Both the position numbers and the translations under genes were made by a program. DNA of 64,000 bases, from assembly GCF_963674565.1 (NCBI RefSeq), contig NZ_OY771430.1, positions 2,046,001 through 2,110,000 of the forward strand, written 5' to 3'. This stretch comes from an uncultured Carboxylicivirga sp. GTDB taxonomy: Bacteria > Bacteroidota > Bacteroidia > Bacteroidales > Marinilabiliaceae. Below the pieces are notes generated by a model, which saw only the letters and a list, made by a program, of their open reading frames with translations, was not told where the DNA came from and did not search any database. Positions 39,749 to 50,453 of the stretch are shown one piece after another. Position 1 is the first letter of the stretch; each line of letters opens with the position of its first letter.

Positions 39749-42599
39749 GTGTGTCAGGAAGGTTTAAGAATAACAAATCAATTTCTTCTTTGGCATCTTT
39801 GAATGCCTGGCGTTTAGTCCAGTCTTTATACTGGTTACTTTTTATAAGGTAAAAATGTGTTGGTTCATACAACTTTATTTTTTCTTCTTTCAGTAGTTTG
39901 TCAGTCTCGTTGATTTGTTTGTTTTTTACAAACTGAAGTACTTGTAGAGTATTGTCCTGTTCAATCTTTTTTTTAGAAGCTTTTTCTACTATTGAAACTT
40001 TGAGAATAGCCCCTATATTATGGGAAATAGAATAAGATGCATTTAAGGTATGATTTCCGGATAGAACAAGTTCAAAAGATTCTTTGAATGCTTCAAAATA
40101 GGTTTGTATATCTCTTGGTTGAACAAACTTCAATTTGTCACTTGCCCGTTCAACTTTTACTTGATAGAATTCATTGATGATTTCTTTTTCGTAATCGGTT
40201 AGTTCATAGAGCTTAAATATTTTCTCATCAATTTTATGCTGATAACTAAGAAGATTATCGTTTGTAATACTAGAAAGGTTAAACACTTCTAATTTATTTA
40301 CATTGCAGATAGGGAGTTCTTCTATATCTTTAGTTCTTAAAGCAGCCCATTTTTCATCACCTTTTCCCCATTGCCCAGACACATGGTTTAAATAAAAACC
40401 AATTAGAGAAGAATTGAAAAGCAAATTATATTTATTATAATCCTCAACATATTGGCCTTCTTTCTTAATTTTTGCAAAAACAATGTTATCCTTATATACT
40501 ATTCCTTTTGAGGCAATTGTTGCTTTTAACCTAATAGAATCTCTTTTTAATGGACGTCTTGCAATAGCAATAGAGTCTGTTTCAAATATAAAATCCCTTT
40601 TGTTTCTAAAATTTTGATTCCAATTAAATTTCTTTAATTTTTGAATTTTGTATTTATGAAAACAATCAATATCTAACCAATCTTTCCAAATTGGTTTCCC
40701 GGGTAATTCGCCTCCTTTTTTAGGTTCAAAACCCCTGCCACTCTCAATTGTTATATTTGAATCTCGTTTCTCTTTAATTTTCTGAACTAAATTTAGAGCA
40801 TCAATATTTCCATTTGCTAAAACTTTCCAGAATAAATCATTCTCAAAAAAAACTGATTTATCAATAAAAGAGGACTCATTATCTGTGTACTGTATAATTT
40901 CAAAATGTTCTGCCAGACTTGTTAGTTTCGGAGCAATGTAATTAATCTTATAATCTGAATCATCAATGTTTGGTTTAAATATAACAATAGCACAGGGCTC
41001 ACTAGCTCCAATTTCAATATTTACCTTTGCAGATTTAAAAGTTTTCTTCTTGAAAAGAATTTTGTTGTAATCAGACAATTCATAGAAAGTTTCAAGCTGA
41101 TTCTTTGAAATAAACTCTTTTCTGAAATCAATAGCCTTGTCATTTAAGTAGATTGAGTTTTTAACTATCATAACGATAGTCGTATCAGGTTTTTGCCATC
41201 GCTCTATTCTTCTTAAAAAAGCTTGTGATCGTTCGTAATCTGCAACTTCATTGTATTCAGAATATGCTCCTGATTTATTATCGATTACTTCCCTTTCTGC
41301 AATGTGTTCTTTATCTCCATCCGTAGGAACAGATCCCCAAGGAGGATTAGAAACAATGAAATCGAACTTCTGTTCTTCAAATACAAAATCGATAATGGTA
41401 TTTGCATGCATCAATGTGCCTCCTATAAGGCTCGGAAGAATTGGAGAAGAATTTTCAATTTTATTTCGAATGAACTCTGCCGATTCATCTTCAAGCAATG
41501 CAAGGTATAGACTAAAGGCAGATATTTGTAAAGCATCTCTATCAACATCCACACCCCAAAGCTGTTTTTGTAAAATCAGTTTCTTTTCGTCATACGACAA
41601 CTTGTTTTTTCTTAGTTTTTTTGCTAGAGCATCCCTTATTATTTTGAAACTTTCCACAAGAAATGCAGCCGATCCCACTGCAGGATCAAAAACTGTAAGA
41701 TATGGATTCTCCTCAGCTTTTTGTTTCAAACTTTGAGAAAGCATGAAGTTGACAACAAATGAAGGAGTATAGTAGACGCCTTTCCCTTTTTTGGTGTTAT
41801 CGTTTAAGAATGCCTCATATACATGGCTTATGAGTTGAATGGGAATATTATTAAATTGATAAGGAAATAATGTTCCCTGTCCGCTTTGATAGTCAGCTGA
41901 AAAAAACAAAAGTAATTTATCCAAATATTCTGTCCTGATATCTTGAACCTTTAACCTATTTCCACCAAAAACATCTCCATTTATTTTGCATACCTCACCA
42001 AATGCAAGGATAAGCCTATCAACAGATTTACTTGCTAATATTTCTGATAGATAATTGGATGAGAATATTCCTCTATCCTCTAAGTATTTTACAAATAAGC
42101 ACCTTAAGATAATTAAATGAACAACCTGTTCATTTCCATTTTCTAATAAATCATTTCTTAAAGCGATTAGATTTAACAGCAAATCTTTATCAACTTCTTG
42201 TTTTTTGCGTTGGTTCTGTTGAACAAACTTGAAAAAATAAGAAGAATCTATATAGCTCTTTGAAATTAAATCAATGTTAATATCTCCAAACCCTTCAGAA
42301 TTTACTCCATAATCGAAAGTTTCAATACTTTGTTTTATTCCTTTTTGAGGTTTCTTTTTACAATCAACAATGTAAGTCTGGTATTTTCCTACAGCAACGA
42401 AAACATTATCACTATTTCTATTCCATAATCGAAGATGTTGTCTAAAAATATCTTCATCATCTTCAGTGAGAATATATTTTATCGCCGGGATGGTATTGTT
42501 GGGAGTGTAATTAAAAATATTTTCGCATAAAAAACTTGAAAATTCAGCATCTCCGAATCCTAAGTTTATCAAGTATTTACGAAAAATATCTTTAGTCAT
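39741..42599 (-). CDS. Type IIG/Eco57I-like N6-adenine DNA methylase
   Basis: 952 residues. A helical N-terminal part (about 1-260) includes YIVDCKKKPQKG, which might be a degenerate nuclease strand. GKGVYYTPSFVVNFML introduces the methylase domain, with motif I VFDPAVGSAAFLVE and motif IV FIVSNPPWGS near residue 420. The remaining 450 residues would hold the target-recognition and helical spacer parts. Its length and motif order fit Eco57I-type or PglX-like enzymes. With the overlapping PD-(D/E)xK gene it forms a two-gene restriction-modification unit. CAAAGATA at 42611-42618 reads as TATCTTTG on the coding strand, a possible -7 box. Confidence 0.78.
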   Translation of the reverse strand: MTKDIFRKYLINLGFGDAEFSSFLCENIFNYTPNNTIPAIKYILTEDDEDIFRQHLRLWNRNSDNVFVAVGKYQTYIVDCKKKPQKGIKQSIETFDYGVNSEGFGDINIDLISKSYIDSSYFFKFVQQNQRKKQEVDKDLLLNLIALRNDLLENGNEQVVHLIILRCLFVKYLEDRGIFSSNYLSEILASKSVDRLILAFGEVCKINGDVFGGNRLKVQDIRTEYLDKLLLFFSADYQSGQGTLFPYQFNNIPIQLISHVYEAFLNDNTKKGKGVYYTPSFVVNFMLSQSLKQKAEENPYLTVFDPAVGSAAFLVESFKIIRDALAKKLRKNKLSYDEKKLILQKQLWGVDVDRDALQISAFSLYLALLEDESAEFIRNKIENSSPILPSLIGGTLMHANTIIDFVFEEQKFDFIVSNPPWGSVPTDGDKEHIAEREVIDNKSGAYSEYNEVADYERSQAFLRRIERWQKPDTTIVMIVKNSIYLNDKAIDFRKEFISKNQLETFYELSDYNKILFKKKTFKSAKVNIEIGASEPCAIVIFKPNIDDSDYKINYIAPKLTSLAEHFEIIQYTDNESSFIDKSVFFENDLFWKVLANGNIDALNLVQKIKEKRDSNITIESGRGFEPKKGGELPGKPIWKDWLDIDCFHKYKIQKLKKFNWNQNFRNKRDFIFETDSIAIARRPLKRDSIRLKATIASKGIVYKDNIVFAKIKKEGQYVEDYNKYNLLFNSSLIGFYLNHVSGQWGKGDEKWAALRTKDIEELPICNVNKLEVFNLSSITNDNLLSYQHKIDEKIFKLYELTDYEKEIINEFYQVKVERASDKLKFVQPRDIQTYFEAFKESFELVLSGNHTLNASYSISHNIGAILKVSIVEKASKKKIEQDNTLQVLQFVKNKQINETDKLLKEEKIKLYEPTHFYLIKSNQYKDWTKRQAFKDAKEEIDLLFLNLPDTHE

Positions 42600-43216
42600 T
42601 TCTTTTCTTTCAAAGATAATTTAATAATTCTTTCTCTAAAATTTCTAAATGCTATTATTTTGCACAATCGCTCTTCGCAATGAACGCCAACTAGACACTA
42701 AACATCATTGTGTAATGTACTACATTTAACTATATGACATTTAGACTAAAAAACGATTTTAATTAATTGTAAACGTATAAATAAATTAAACGCATACATA
42801 AACGTTTATATCGATTAAAAATAAACAAAATAATTATTTACCTCAAAGTTGACTAACTAAACCTATGTTTTAAGTGACACTTTTTTAAGCCATTTATAAA
42901 ATTAGATCAAGTAAAAACCAAGGTGGTTTTCTTTTATTATTCCTATTTGTAATAAACACCAAATTTATTATTGCAAATCACCCTAATCCAATTCAAATAA
43001 TGAAGAGTTTCATTTTTAATAAATTATGGTGCTACAGAAAATTATTTATAAAGCTAAGAGAAGAAAGTAGCACTGCGACTTATACACAGTTTAGTTTGCT
43101 ATGGACACAAGTCCATAAGATTTTGACTTTTTGTAATTATAAAAATTAATTTCTTTGCTAAACAATAAAATGGTCGATTGTAATTCCTCGTCATTAATTA
43201 GATCAAATTAAGTCAG
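42600..43216. other. 617-bp AT-rich gap
   Basis: Between the methylase start and the sensor kinase stop. It holds a possible -7 box at 42611-42618 and the right flank motif CAATGAACGCCAAC (42678-42691). No believable gene or strong terminator was seen in the rest. Confidence 0.6.
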
Positions 43217-44995
43217 TCAATTAGCAGATATATTGATGGGAATTTTAAAATAAAAAATTGCCCCTTTATCTTCCTCAGAGTCTAACCATATCTCTCCTTG
43301 CAACAAGTTTAGTAATTGCTTAACAATGGATAAACCTAATCCATTTCCTCCGTATACTTTGTTTTTTGCATTTTCAACCTGTCTAAACCGATCAAAAATA
43401 AGTTCATGAAATTGCTTCGGAATACCGATTCCTGTGTCTCTCACGAAAAACACTATTGAGTTTTCATTGATGAGCTCTATACCAAATTCAATTGTTCCTC
43501 TTGGAGTAAATTTAGTGGCGTTATCCAGTAAATTAATAAAAATCTGTCTAAGTCGCCCTTCATCAGTCTTTAAGTAAATCTGCCTATGTGAATTGTAAAG
43601 AACTAAATCAATTTCTTTATCAATTGTTGCTGTTTTGCCTTTATATATTATTGACAAATCATCCAATAGATTACCTATTTCAAATTGATTTATCTTCAAA
43701 TTAAGATTTCCACTCTCCAATGCAGAAATATCTAGTATATCATTCACAATTTGTAATAGTTCGTCTGAACAATTTCTAATTATACGAGTGTATGACTTCC
43801 TTTCTTCGTCAGATAAGTTGTCTGTACTTAGGATAATATCGGAGAACCCTGTGAGACCATTTAAAGGAGTACGAATCTCATGACTCATATTAGCTAAAAA
43901 TACGGATTTTAAGCGATCGCTTGTTTCTGCTTTCTCAATTGCTCTTTTTAATTCTTTATTAATCTTTTCAATTTCTCGCAGTGATGCATTCAATTCTTCA
44001 TTTTTATTTTGAAGTTCGATTTCCGCAAGCTTCTTATCTGTAATATCTTGCATTGTGGCAAAAACAATGGGTGATTCATTATTGCCAAAATCAATAATCC
44101 CACTAGTCCTTACATAAATTACACTTCTATCTTTTTTGAATATCCGGTATTCTAATGGTACCAACTTATTGTGTTTTGACACAATTGCATTGTTGAACCA
44201 ATTAACTATTTTAGATAAATCATCAGGATGATGAATTTCACTGTTAAAAAAATCAATATTAACTAAATCTGTATCATCATATCCCAAAAGTTCATACAAA
44301 GCTTTCGACCATCTAACCTTACCTGTATTACAATTCCAAACAAAATCTCCTAATTTAGCGATGCGTTGTGCTTCAATCAAATGCTCGTTGCTTTCATGCA
44401 ATGCCAACTGAGCTTTCTTTCTTTTAGTTATATCGTAAGATAAAACATAAATTCCTTCTGGTACAGGTTGTATGCTTAATTCAAACCATGCATAGCTGCC
44501 ATCCGAATAAAGAAATTTATTCTGCATTTTAAATTGTACTCTATTATCCATACAATTTTTTAAATGTGTAAACATCTCTGTTTTCTCAATTCCAGGATAA
44601 ACTTCAGTAATTAATTTACCTGACATCTCCTCTATGCTTTTTTTACCATGTTTTGCAGAAACTGAGTTTAAATAAACATACCGCCAGTTAAAATCTATAA
44701 TTTGACAACCTTCAATTAAGCAGTCTAGGGTTTTCCTTAATCTCTCCTCACTAGCAACAACTACTTGATGTTTATTTCTAAGTTTAATTAATAATTGAAG
44801 AACGAGAAAATATATGATACAAGAAACAGAGATAACAAAAAAACTTCCTTTAATTGTTTGCAATAAGCGATAGTGACCTACATTGGCTTGTATTAAGTCA
44901 ACCAGATAGTCTGAACCATATATCCATGCTAAACCGATAATAGCAAAATATGCAGAGATTCTTAATGCATTTATATTTTCAAATTTGTTCTTCAA
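43217..44995 (-). CDS. Membrane PAS sensor histidine kinase
   Basis: 592 residues. Two N-terminal transmembrane helices (about 12-32 and 48-70) enclose a short loop. Two PAS domains follow (about 85-195 and 205-325; the second ends IVFATMQDITDKK). A coiled coil leads to the H-box FLANMSHEIRTPLNG (His near 370). The ATPase domain has N-box LLDNATKFTPRG, G1 VRDTGIGIP and G2 GGNGLGLSIVKQ. It has no receiver domain. It would sense an unknown signal in the cytoplasm or membrane and phosphorylate a regulator elsewhere. It stands alone on the minus strand; gaps over 600 bp lie on both sides. Confidence 0.9.
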   Translation of the reverse strand: MKNKFENINALRISAYFAIIGLAWIYGSDYLVDLIQANVGHYRLLQTIKGSFFVISVSCIIYFLVLQLLIKLRNKHQVVVASEERLRKTLDCLIEGCQIIDFNWRYVYLNSVSAKHGKKSIEEMSGKLITEVYPGIEKTEMFTHLKNCMDNRVQFKMQNKFLYSDGSYAWFELSIQPVPEGIYVLSYDITKRKKAQLALHESNEHLIEAQRIAKLGDFVWNCNTGKVRWSKALYELLGYDDTDLVNIDFFNSEIHHPDDLSKIVNWFNNAIVSKHNKLVPLEYRIFKKDRSVIYVRTSGIIDFGNNESPIVFATMQDITDKKLAEIELQNKNEELNASLREIEKINKELKRAIEKAETSDRLKSVFLANMSHEIRTPLNGLTGFSDIILSTDNLSDEERKSYTRIIRNCSDELLQIVNDILDISALESGNLNLKINQFEIGNLLDDLSIIYKGKTATIDKEIDLVLYNSHRQIYLKTDEGRLRQIFINLLDNATKFTPRGTIEFGIELINENSIVFFVRDTGIGIPKQFHELIFDRFRQVENAKNKVYGGNGLGLSIVKQLLNLLQGEIWLDSEEDKGAIFYFKIPINISAN

Positions 44996-45691
44996 CCTGC
45001 ATTACTTTAAATTCTTAATATGCTTTCTACAATAGCAAATACATACAAGTAACTATTGCATTTGCTCATTGTTCAGAAATCAATAAAAGCAACTTGTCAA
45101 CTTCAAAATTAAGAAGTAATTAGGAAATTCTGAACTTTACTTCATATTCATATCATTATAACAATGATAAGAATAGAATACTCTGAATAATCACAAAACT
45201 ATTTCACTCTTTTAATCCTATTATGTATGAATGTCTTTTCTATAATCATGCAATATAATAAGGGAATCCGAACATTTATGTATGTATCTGTTCTAAATGT
45301 CTATCTATTTTTTCTAACCAATAATGAATAGGTGGCAAATTTGGATAAATTACCAATAAAAACATTTTTCCCAAATTTATCTAGCTTATTGTTTTATATA
45401 CCAAATATTGCATATTATCTCATCAATTTCAAAGCAATTCCGAAGATTGAACTATATATTTTAACAACAACTAGTTCCGACTTTTTTACTTTTGACATAT
45501 TCATACCTTCATGCATTAAAGCTATACGTGATCGCAATCAGGTTTGTTCTTGATATGTAAAGGTCAAGTATATTAACAGTCTTAAATTGAGTGGTAGTTC
45601 ACATCAATTTCAATATTGTTGGTACGTTATTCAAAAACAAAAAATTGTCACTTAACCACCCCTACCAATGCGATATAATTCTTTGCTTTTA
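44996..45691. other. 696-bp gap between two kinase genes
   Basis: AT-rich, with no supported gene. A 73-codon open stretch on the plus strand at 45332-45553 has no recognisable features and is probably chance. TGTATGAATG-type sequence near 45225 shows no clear promoter. Confidence 0.55.
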
Positions 45692-47215
45692 TTAATACAA
45701 TTCATTCCTAGGTATTGTAAACTTGAAAGCACTTCCTTTCCCTTCTCTGCTCTCAACCCACAATTTCCCTTTTTGTATTTCAATAAAATCTTTACACAAA
45801 ATCAAACCTAAACCAGAGCCTTCTTTATTTTTTGTGCCATTAGTACTAGAATCTGTTGACAATTTAAAAAGCTCTTTCTGTTTTTCCTTGGTAATACCAA
45901 CACCATTATCAGAAACTGTTATTTCTACCCAATTATCTTTACGTGAAGCATAAATCCATATATCTCCTTCATAATCTGTGAATTTTATAGCATTAGAAAT
46001 CAGATTTCTTAAAACAGTTTCTAAAATGTTTTTGTCAGCAAAAACATCAATTTCTTCTAAATTGAAATAATTTAAGGCTATTTTTTTTGCTCTAGCAATT
46101 GGTTTGTAAAGATTAATTACTTCAGTTACAACCTCAGAAAGAATCATTTTTTCTGGATTGAAATTCAGCGTTCCCGTCTGAGACTTAGCCCAGTTCAACA
46201 AATTATCGAGCAGTATCAGCGTATTATTAGCTGAGTTATTTATAACTCTTAAATACTTTTCAAAATCGGTAAAGGTAGTGTCATTTAAATTCTCAATTAA
46301 CAATTCTGACAGTCCTATAATACTGCTAAATGGACCACGTAAATCATGGCTAATAATTGAAAAAAGTTTATCTTTTGTAGAATTTAATTCCTTTAATTCC
46401 TTCTCACTTTTTTGTAAGGCTAATTCTGATTTTTTTCTTTCACTTATATCTCTCGCTAACCCTGTCGCACCGATAATCTCATTTTTTTCGTTTTTAATTG
46501 GATTAAAGAAACTTTCGTAGTAAGCCTTATTTTCATTTCCAAAAATTCTAATATTTGAATGTGATTCCCCCCTTAATGCACGGTCATAGTTTTCTTTAGC
46601 TACGATCCGGTCTTCTTCATTACTAATACATTCCAGAATATTCGCACCAATTTTAATTTCTTTATCATAAGCATATTTCATAACTTTTTGATGCGCTGAA
46701 TTGAAATAAAGATATTCATAGTTCTTGCTTATGGAGAATAAAATGGTGTCCTTTTGATTTTCTAAACTGGCTCTTAAAAGTAATTGAGAATTTTTTAAAG
46801 CAACTTCATCAAGCTTTCGATTGGTAATATCTTTACCAAAAAACAATGCGCCAACAGTTTTTTCTTCTATTAATATAGGATTCATGAACACTTCGATATA
46901 CAACGATACATTGTCAGTATTCACTTGGTCGATAAAAGAAAATGATTCATTATTTAAAGCTCTATCATATCTTGATTTCCAAATTTTTCTGATTGGCTCT
47001 GGTAATGATAAAAGAAGATTTGAACCAATTTTGAGTTTAATTCCGAAACTGGTATAAAAAGCATCGGCAAAAACTTTATTGACATATAGTATTTTGTAGT
47101 CGGCGTTAATTGCCCATATACTATCTGTTGTATTCTCAAAGATGGATGAAATATTTAGTTTACTTAACACTTCAAGTTTATGATGCTTAGAATTCTCAGT
47201 ATTCAATTTTGCCAT
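45692..47215 (-). CDS. Cytoplasmic sensor histidine kinase with two PAS domains
   Basis: 507 residues, no transmembrane segment. PAS 1 (about 17-135, starting ISSIFENTTDSIWAINADY) and PAS 2 (about 145-260, ending GATGLARDISERK) are followed by a linker. The H-box is LFSIISHDLRGPFSS (His near 290). The catalytic domain has LISNAIKFTDYEG, VSDNGVGITKE and KEGSGLGLILCK. It probably responds to a cytoplasmic ligand or redox state through the PAS domains. The output partner is unknown; the NarL-type regulator at 52.0 kb is the nearest DNA-binding candidate. Confidence 0.9.
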   Translation of the reverse strand: MAKLNTENSKHHKLEVLSKLNISSIFENTTDSIWAINADYKILYVNKVFADAFYTSFGIKLKIGSNLLLSLPEPIRKIWKSRYDRALNNESFSFIDQVNTDNVSLYIEVFMNPILIEEKTVGALFFGKDITNRKLDEVALKNSQLLLRASLENQKDTILFSISKNYEYLYFNSAHQKVMKYAYDKEIKIGANILECISNEEDRIVAKENYDRALRGESHSNIRIFGNENKAYYESFFNPIKNEKNEIIGATGLARDISERKKSELALQKSEKELKELNSTKDKLFSIISHDLRGPFSSIIGLSELLIENLNDTTFTDFEKYLRVINNSANNTLILLDNLLNWAKSQTGTLNFNPEKMILSEVVTEVINLYKPIARAKKIALNYFNLEEIDVFADKNILETVLRNLISNAIKFTDYEGDIWIYASRKDNWVEITVSDNGVGITKEKQKELFKLSTDSSTNGTKNKEGSGLGLILCKDFIEIQKGKLWVESREGKGSAFKFTIPRNELY

Positions 47216-48065
47216 CTCTCAGATTTTTAAACTTTCGTTAATGATCTTACCTACGTAAATAATTAAAGCCTGATTTTTAAAATCTTATCAATTATTTCAA
47301 ATTTAATTTTTTTGGTTCATTAATTCTATCATCTAATTTATTTTTTTGAAGAGTACTTAATCTCAATCCATTCATTATTTGAATTTAATTTTTTCTGAAT
47401 AAAGTCCTAAAATATTGCCAAAGGTAAAAAGGCAAGGCAACATACATACTCATTACTATTAAACTTGACTATATTAAATTTAAGGTATTAATACTTTTAG
47501 AAAAATAAAATAGTATAAAACAACTTGACTTTAAAAATATATCAGATGAGGACTTTTATCCAGAAGAAATAAAATGGTCAATTGTTATATTATCTAGAGT
47601 TGGTGGACATATAAGTAAACACTAATTTTTAATCTAAAAATGTCGAAAAACTCTCAAGTCAAATAAAGAGACTAATGAAGTTATAAATACTTTGACTTCT
47701 AAACTTGGAAAAAGTTTACAACTAGAAATCAATTATTATCATACGTCCAACACGCTAGAATGAAGCACAGTGAGCTATCTGGAGCGGTGAATACGACGAA
47801 TTCTCACCACATTCTTTTATGTTTCAGATAGTTAATTGGGCAACAATCCACCACGATCGAATACCACAACCGTTATGTGCGGATATGATAAAAAAATGTA
47901 ACTTTTTATCCTTGTCATTTTAAGCAACTCAAATCCAAGGATATCAAAATGGCCGAAAAGAGGTTATCTATCACTGGAATATCCAACATGGATAACCTAT
48001 GCTAATTAGCATATCTTTTTATTAAATTGATTGACTGCGAATTAACTGATATTTGAACCGCAGAA
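47216..48065. other. 850-bp gap with one structured segment
   Basis: Mostly AT-rich with no supported gene. From about 47740 to 47900 the sequence is richer in G+C. CTATCTG (47775-47781) and CAGATAG (47825-47831) enclose GGTGA (47786-47790) and TCACC (47804-47808), giving a two-level hairpin. It may be a remnant of an inserted element or a small RNA. Confidence 0.4.
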
Positions 48066-49241
48066 TTATTTTGTTTTATGTTTAAATAAGAGAGAAACCG
48101 TTGTTCCATAGTTTGTCTTACTTCTTATATCCATTACTCCATTATTATTCTCTAAAAATTCGTTACAAATTAAGTATCCCAACCCTGTACCATTTTCCAG
48201 ATCAGTTCCTTTTCTCGAAGGTATACTCCTAGCATGTAAAACTTTTTCTATCATTTCATTTGACATCCCAACACCTGTATCCGATATATCTAATTTTACA
48301 ATACCATCTATCAAACCAATGTAAATATCAATTACACCTCCTGATGGTGTATACTTAATTGCATTAGAAATGAGGTTCTGAAGTATTATTTTAATCATAT
48401 CCGGATCTGCAAATACTGCAAAACAATCACCTGTACATGAGTAATTAATGTTAATGCCTTTTTTTAAGGCTGCCATAGAATAATATGACTTAACCTCATT
48501 GGCTATTCTTGACAGATCGAACTTAACCGGATAAGCTTTAATCTTATTCGATTGAGTCTGTGCCCAACTAAGAAGGTTAGTCACCAAATCTAATCCTTGC
48601 TGAGCGGCAAGCCCCATGCTACCATGAATTTCCTTTAACTGACAAGAATATCCAAGACAAGAATTATTGGACAGGATATCAGTCAATCCAAGTAAGGCAT
48701 TAAAAGGACTTTTTAAATCATGGGCTATAATGGAAAAGAGACGATTCTTGGCATCATTAGCTTCAAGCAATAACTTTTCGGATTCTAATAACAGATCTTT
48801 AGCTTCCTGTGTTTTTTTAAGTTCAATATTTAATTGTTCAAGAAAGTTTTCCTGTAAGGAGATCTGATTCATTAAATCAGTAACTTCTTCAATGGTCAAT
48901 ACAGCAAAAACCTGATCATTATCAAAACCATTAATGGAAGATATATTTAAATTGTAGTAAGCTTCTTTTTTAATATTTAAATTCATTGAGTCACCGTGCA
49001 GCACAGATGACATATAAATTGGCAAGCGATCGTTGAACAACATATCCAACCTCAATTGTAAAAAATCATTTTTAAAAATCGGAAATAGTTCTTCAATCTT
49101 AATTTGTTTTACCGACTTTTCAATTAGTTTGAAATTACATTTAAATGATTGATTAATATATAAGACCTCTCTTTTTTTATTAAGAATACAAATACTAAAA
49201 GGTATTGCGTTATAACTTTCAAACACTATAATATTACTCAT
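48066..49241 (-). CDS. Soluble PAS histidine kinase of the chemosensory set
   Basis: 391 residues. One PAS-like domain (about 1-125, SICILNKKREVLYINQSF), a coiled coil (about 128-165) and the H-box LFSIIAHDLKSPFNA (His near 173). The ATPase boxes are LISNAIKYTPSGG, ISDTGVGMSNE and GTGLGYLICNEF. It starts 14 bp after the CheC-like gene on the same strand, so it is probably the last of a four-gene operon (MCP, CheY-like, CheC-like, kinase). It may replace the missing CheA as phosphodonor, which is inference. Confidence 0.88.
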   Translation of the reverse strand: MSNIIVFESYNAIPFSICILNKKREVLYINQSFKCNFKLIEKSVKQIKIEELFPIFKNDFLQLRLDMLFNDRLPIYMSSVLHGDSMNLNIKKEAYYNLNISSINGFDNDQVFAVLTIEEVTDLMNQISLQENFLEQLNIELKKTQEAKDLLLESEKLLLEANDAKNRLFSIIAHDLKSPFNALLGLTDILSNNSCLGYSCQLKEIHGSMGLAAQQGLDLVTNLLSWAQTQSNKIKAYPVKFDLSRIANEVKSYYSMAALKKGININYSCTGDCFAVFADPDMIKIILQNLISNAIKYTPSGGVIDIYIGLIDGIVKLDISDTGVGMSNEMIEKVLHARSIPSRKGTDLENGTGLGYLICNEFLENNNGVMDIRSKTNYGTTVSLLFKHKTK

Positions 49242-49255
49242 ATAAAATGCATAAA

Positions 49256-49843
49256 TTATTTTAGAAGTGCTTTATTTATAAGGTCAATCAGTTTAGTAAT
49301 AGAATTTACCTCTAAACCAATCAGAATATTACATTGTATTTTCTTGTTTTGTACCTTTAACTGGGTATTTGCAATAATCACATAATCACTCCTTAAGGTT
49401 GAATGCCACGAATTGACCTTTCCCTGTTCATATATTGGTACCGAATAGTTTAAATGTAATTTAAAAGAATTAGCTATACTGCCAATTACTCCATTTATCA
49501 CTATATTCCCAACTTCCATAAGTACGTTCATCTTCAAATGAGAGAAATCCTTCATTGTACTAAGCCTGGGAGATATAACATGTACTAAATCAACAGCGCT
49601 GTCTGATGGAAATAATAAACTTGAGCGGCCTGTAATTGGTCCTGAAAAGTCCATTACTACAGAGGACGTATCTTCATTAATGATTATTTTATTTTCAATT
49701 TTAGAAGCCTCAAAAATTGATAAATCAATGGTTTTTATTTCAATTGGCTCCCGAACCAATCTATTAAGTACGTCAGCCCCATTACCGACTCCAATATTTA
49801 TAATTTCTTTAATGAAATCTAATTGCAAAACGGATAAAATCAT
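49256..49843 (-). CDS. CheC/CheX-like phosphatase domain protein
   Basis: 195 residues. Both CheC phosphatase motifs are kept: KEIINIGVGNGAD (Glu13, Asn16) and LMEVGNIVINGVIGS, each with Glu and Asn three positions apart. The centre has SGPITGRSSLLFPS as in the CheC fold. These proteins remove phosphate from CheY-type regulators. It lies 3 bp after a CheY-like gene on the same strand, its likely substrate. No CheA, CheB, CheR or CheW is present in the window. Confidence 0.85.
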   Translation of the reverse strand: MILSVLQLDFIKEIINIGVGNGADVLNRLVREPIEIKTIDLSIFEASKIENKIIINEDTSSVVMDFSGPITGRSSLLFPSDSAVDLVHVISPRLSTMKDFSHLKMNVLMEVGNIVINGVIGSIANSFKLHLNYSVPIYEQGKVNSWHSTLRSDYVIIANTQLKVQNKKIQCNILIGLEVNSITKLIDLINKALLK

Positions 49844-49846
49844 TAT

Positions 49847-50209
49847 TTAGTCCTTTAATAATTCTTCAAACAAGTTAATAATTTCCTCCTCATCAATTGG
49901 TTTTGAAAGAAATGCTAAGGCCCCCAGATCCAGACATTGTATCCTTGTTGGTTTCTGAATATCTGCTGATAAAATCACAATCGGATAATTTTTACACTTG
50001 TTTTTCCGCAAATGACTCAACACTTCAATTCCTGTCATTTTTGGCATTAAGAGATCCATTATAATCAAACTGTGTGATTGTAATGCAATTAAACTTAATG
50101 CATCAAGTCCATTATCACACTCTTCAATTTCAACTTTGTATGGAGAAAGCAAATCCTTTAAAAATAACCTTGTGACAAGCGAATCTTCTACCAATAGAAC
50201 CTTTTTCAT
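49847..50209 (-). CDS. CheY-like single-domain response regulator
   Basis: 120 residues, one receiver domain. LLVEDSLVTR carries the acidic pocket, LIIMDLLMPKMTG the phosphorylation site (Asp near 54), SAD the switch position, and FLSKPIDEEE the conserved Lys. No output domain follows, so it should act by protein contact. The CheC-like gene starts 3 bp downstream, and the MCP gene is 244 bp upstream. Confidence 0.92.
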   Translation of the reverse strand: MKKVLLVEDSLVTRLFLKDLLSPYKVEIEECDNGLDALSLIALQSHSLIIMDLLMPKMTGIEVLSHLRKNKCKNYPIVILSADIQKPTRIQCLDLGALAFLSKPIDEEEIINLFEELLKD

Positions 50210-50453
50210 AAAATTTAAATTAATGGTAACGGTCAGGGGCAGTTAAAGTATTGGTGAATTATTTAGGTACAAAAATATAGATTACCAACACTTAACAAGA
50301 AATGATAATTACCTATTTAAATACGTAAAATACTTATTCTTTATTCGCGTATAATTATCTATAGTTCACCTAAAATTGTAATAATCGATACAGGGACAAA
50401 GCAACATCCCCATTATTAGTACTTTTTTACAGTTTGCTATTAGACTAATCAGG

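Noticed and set aside
45332..45553. A 73-codon plus-strand gene between two kinase genes
   Set aside because: No recognisable features, and it runs against all neighbouring genes.
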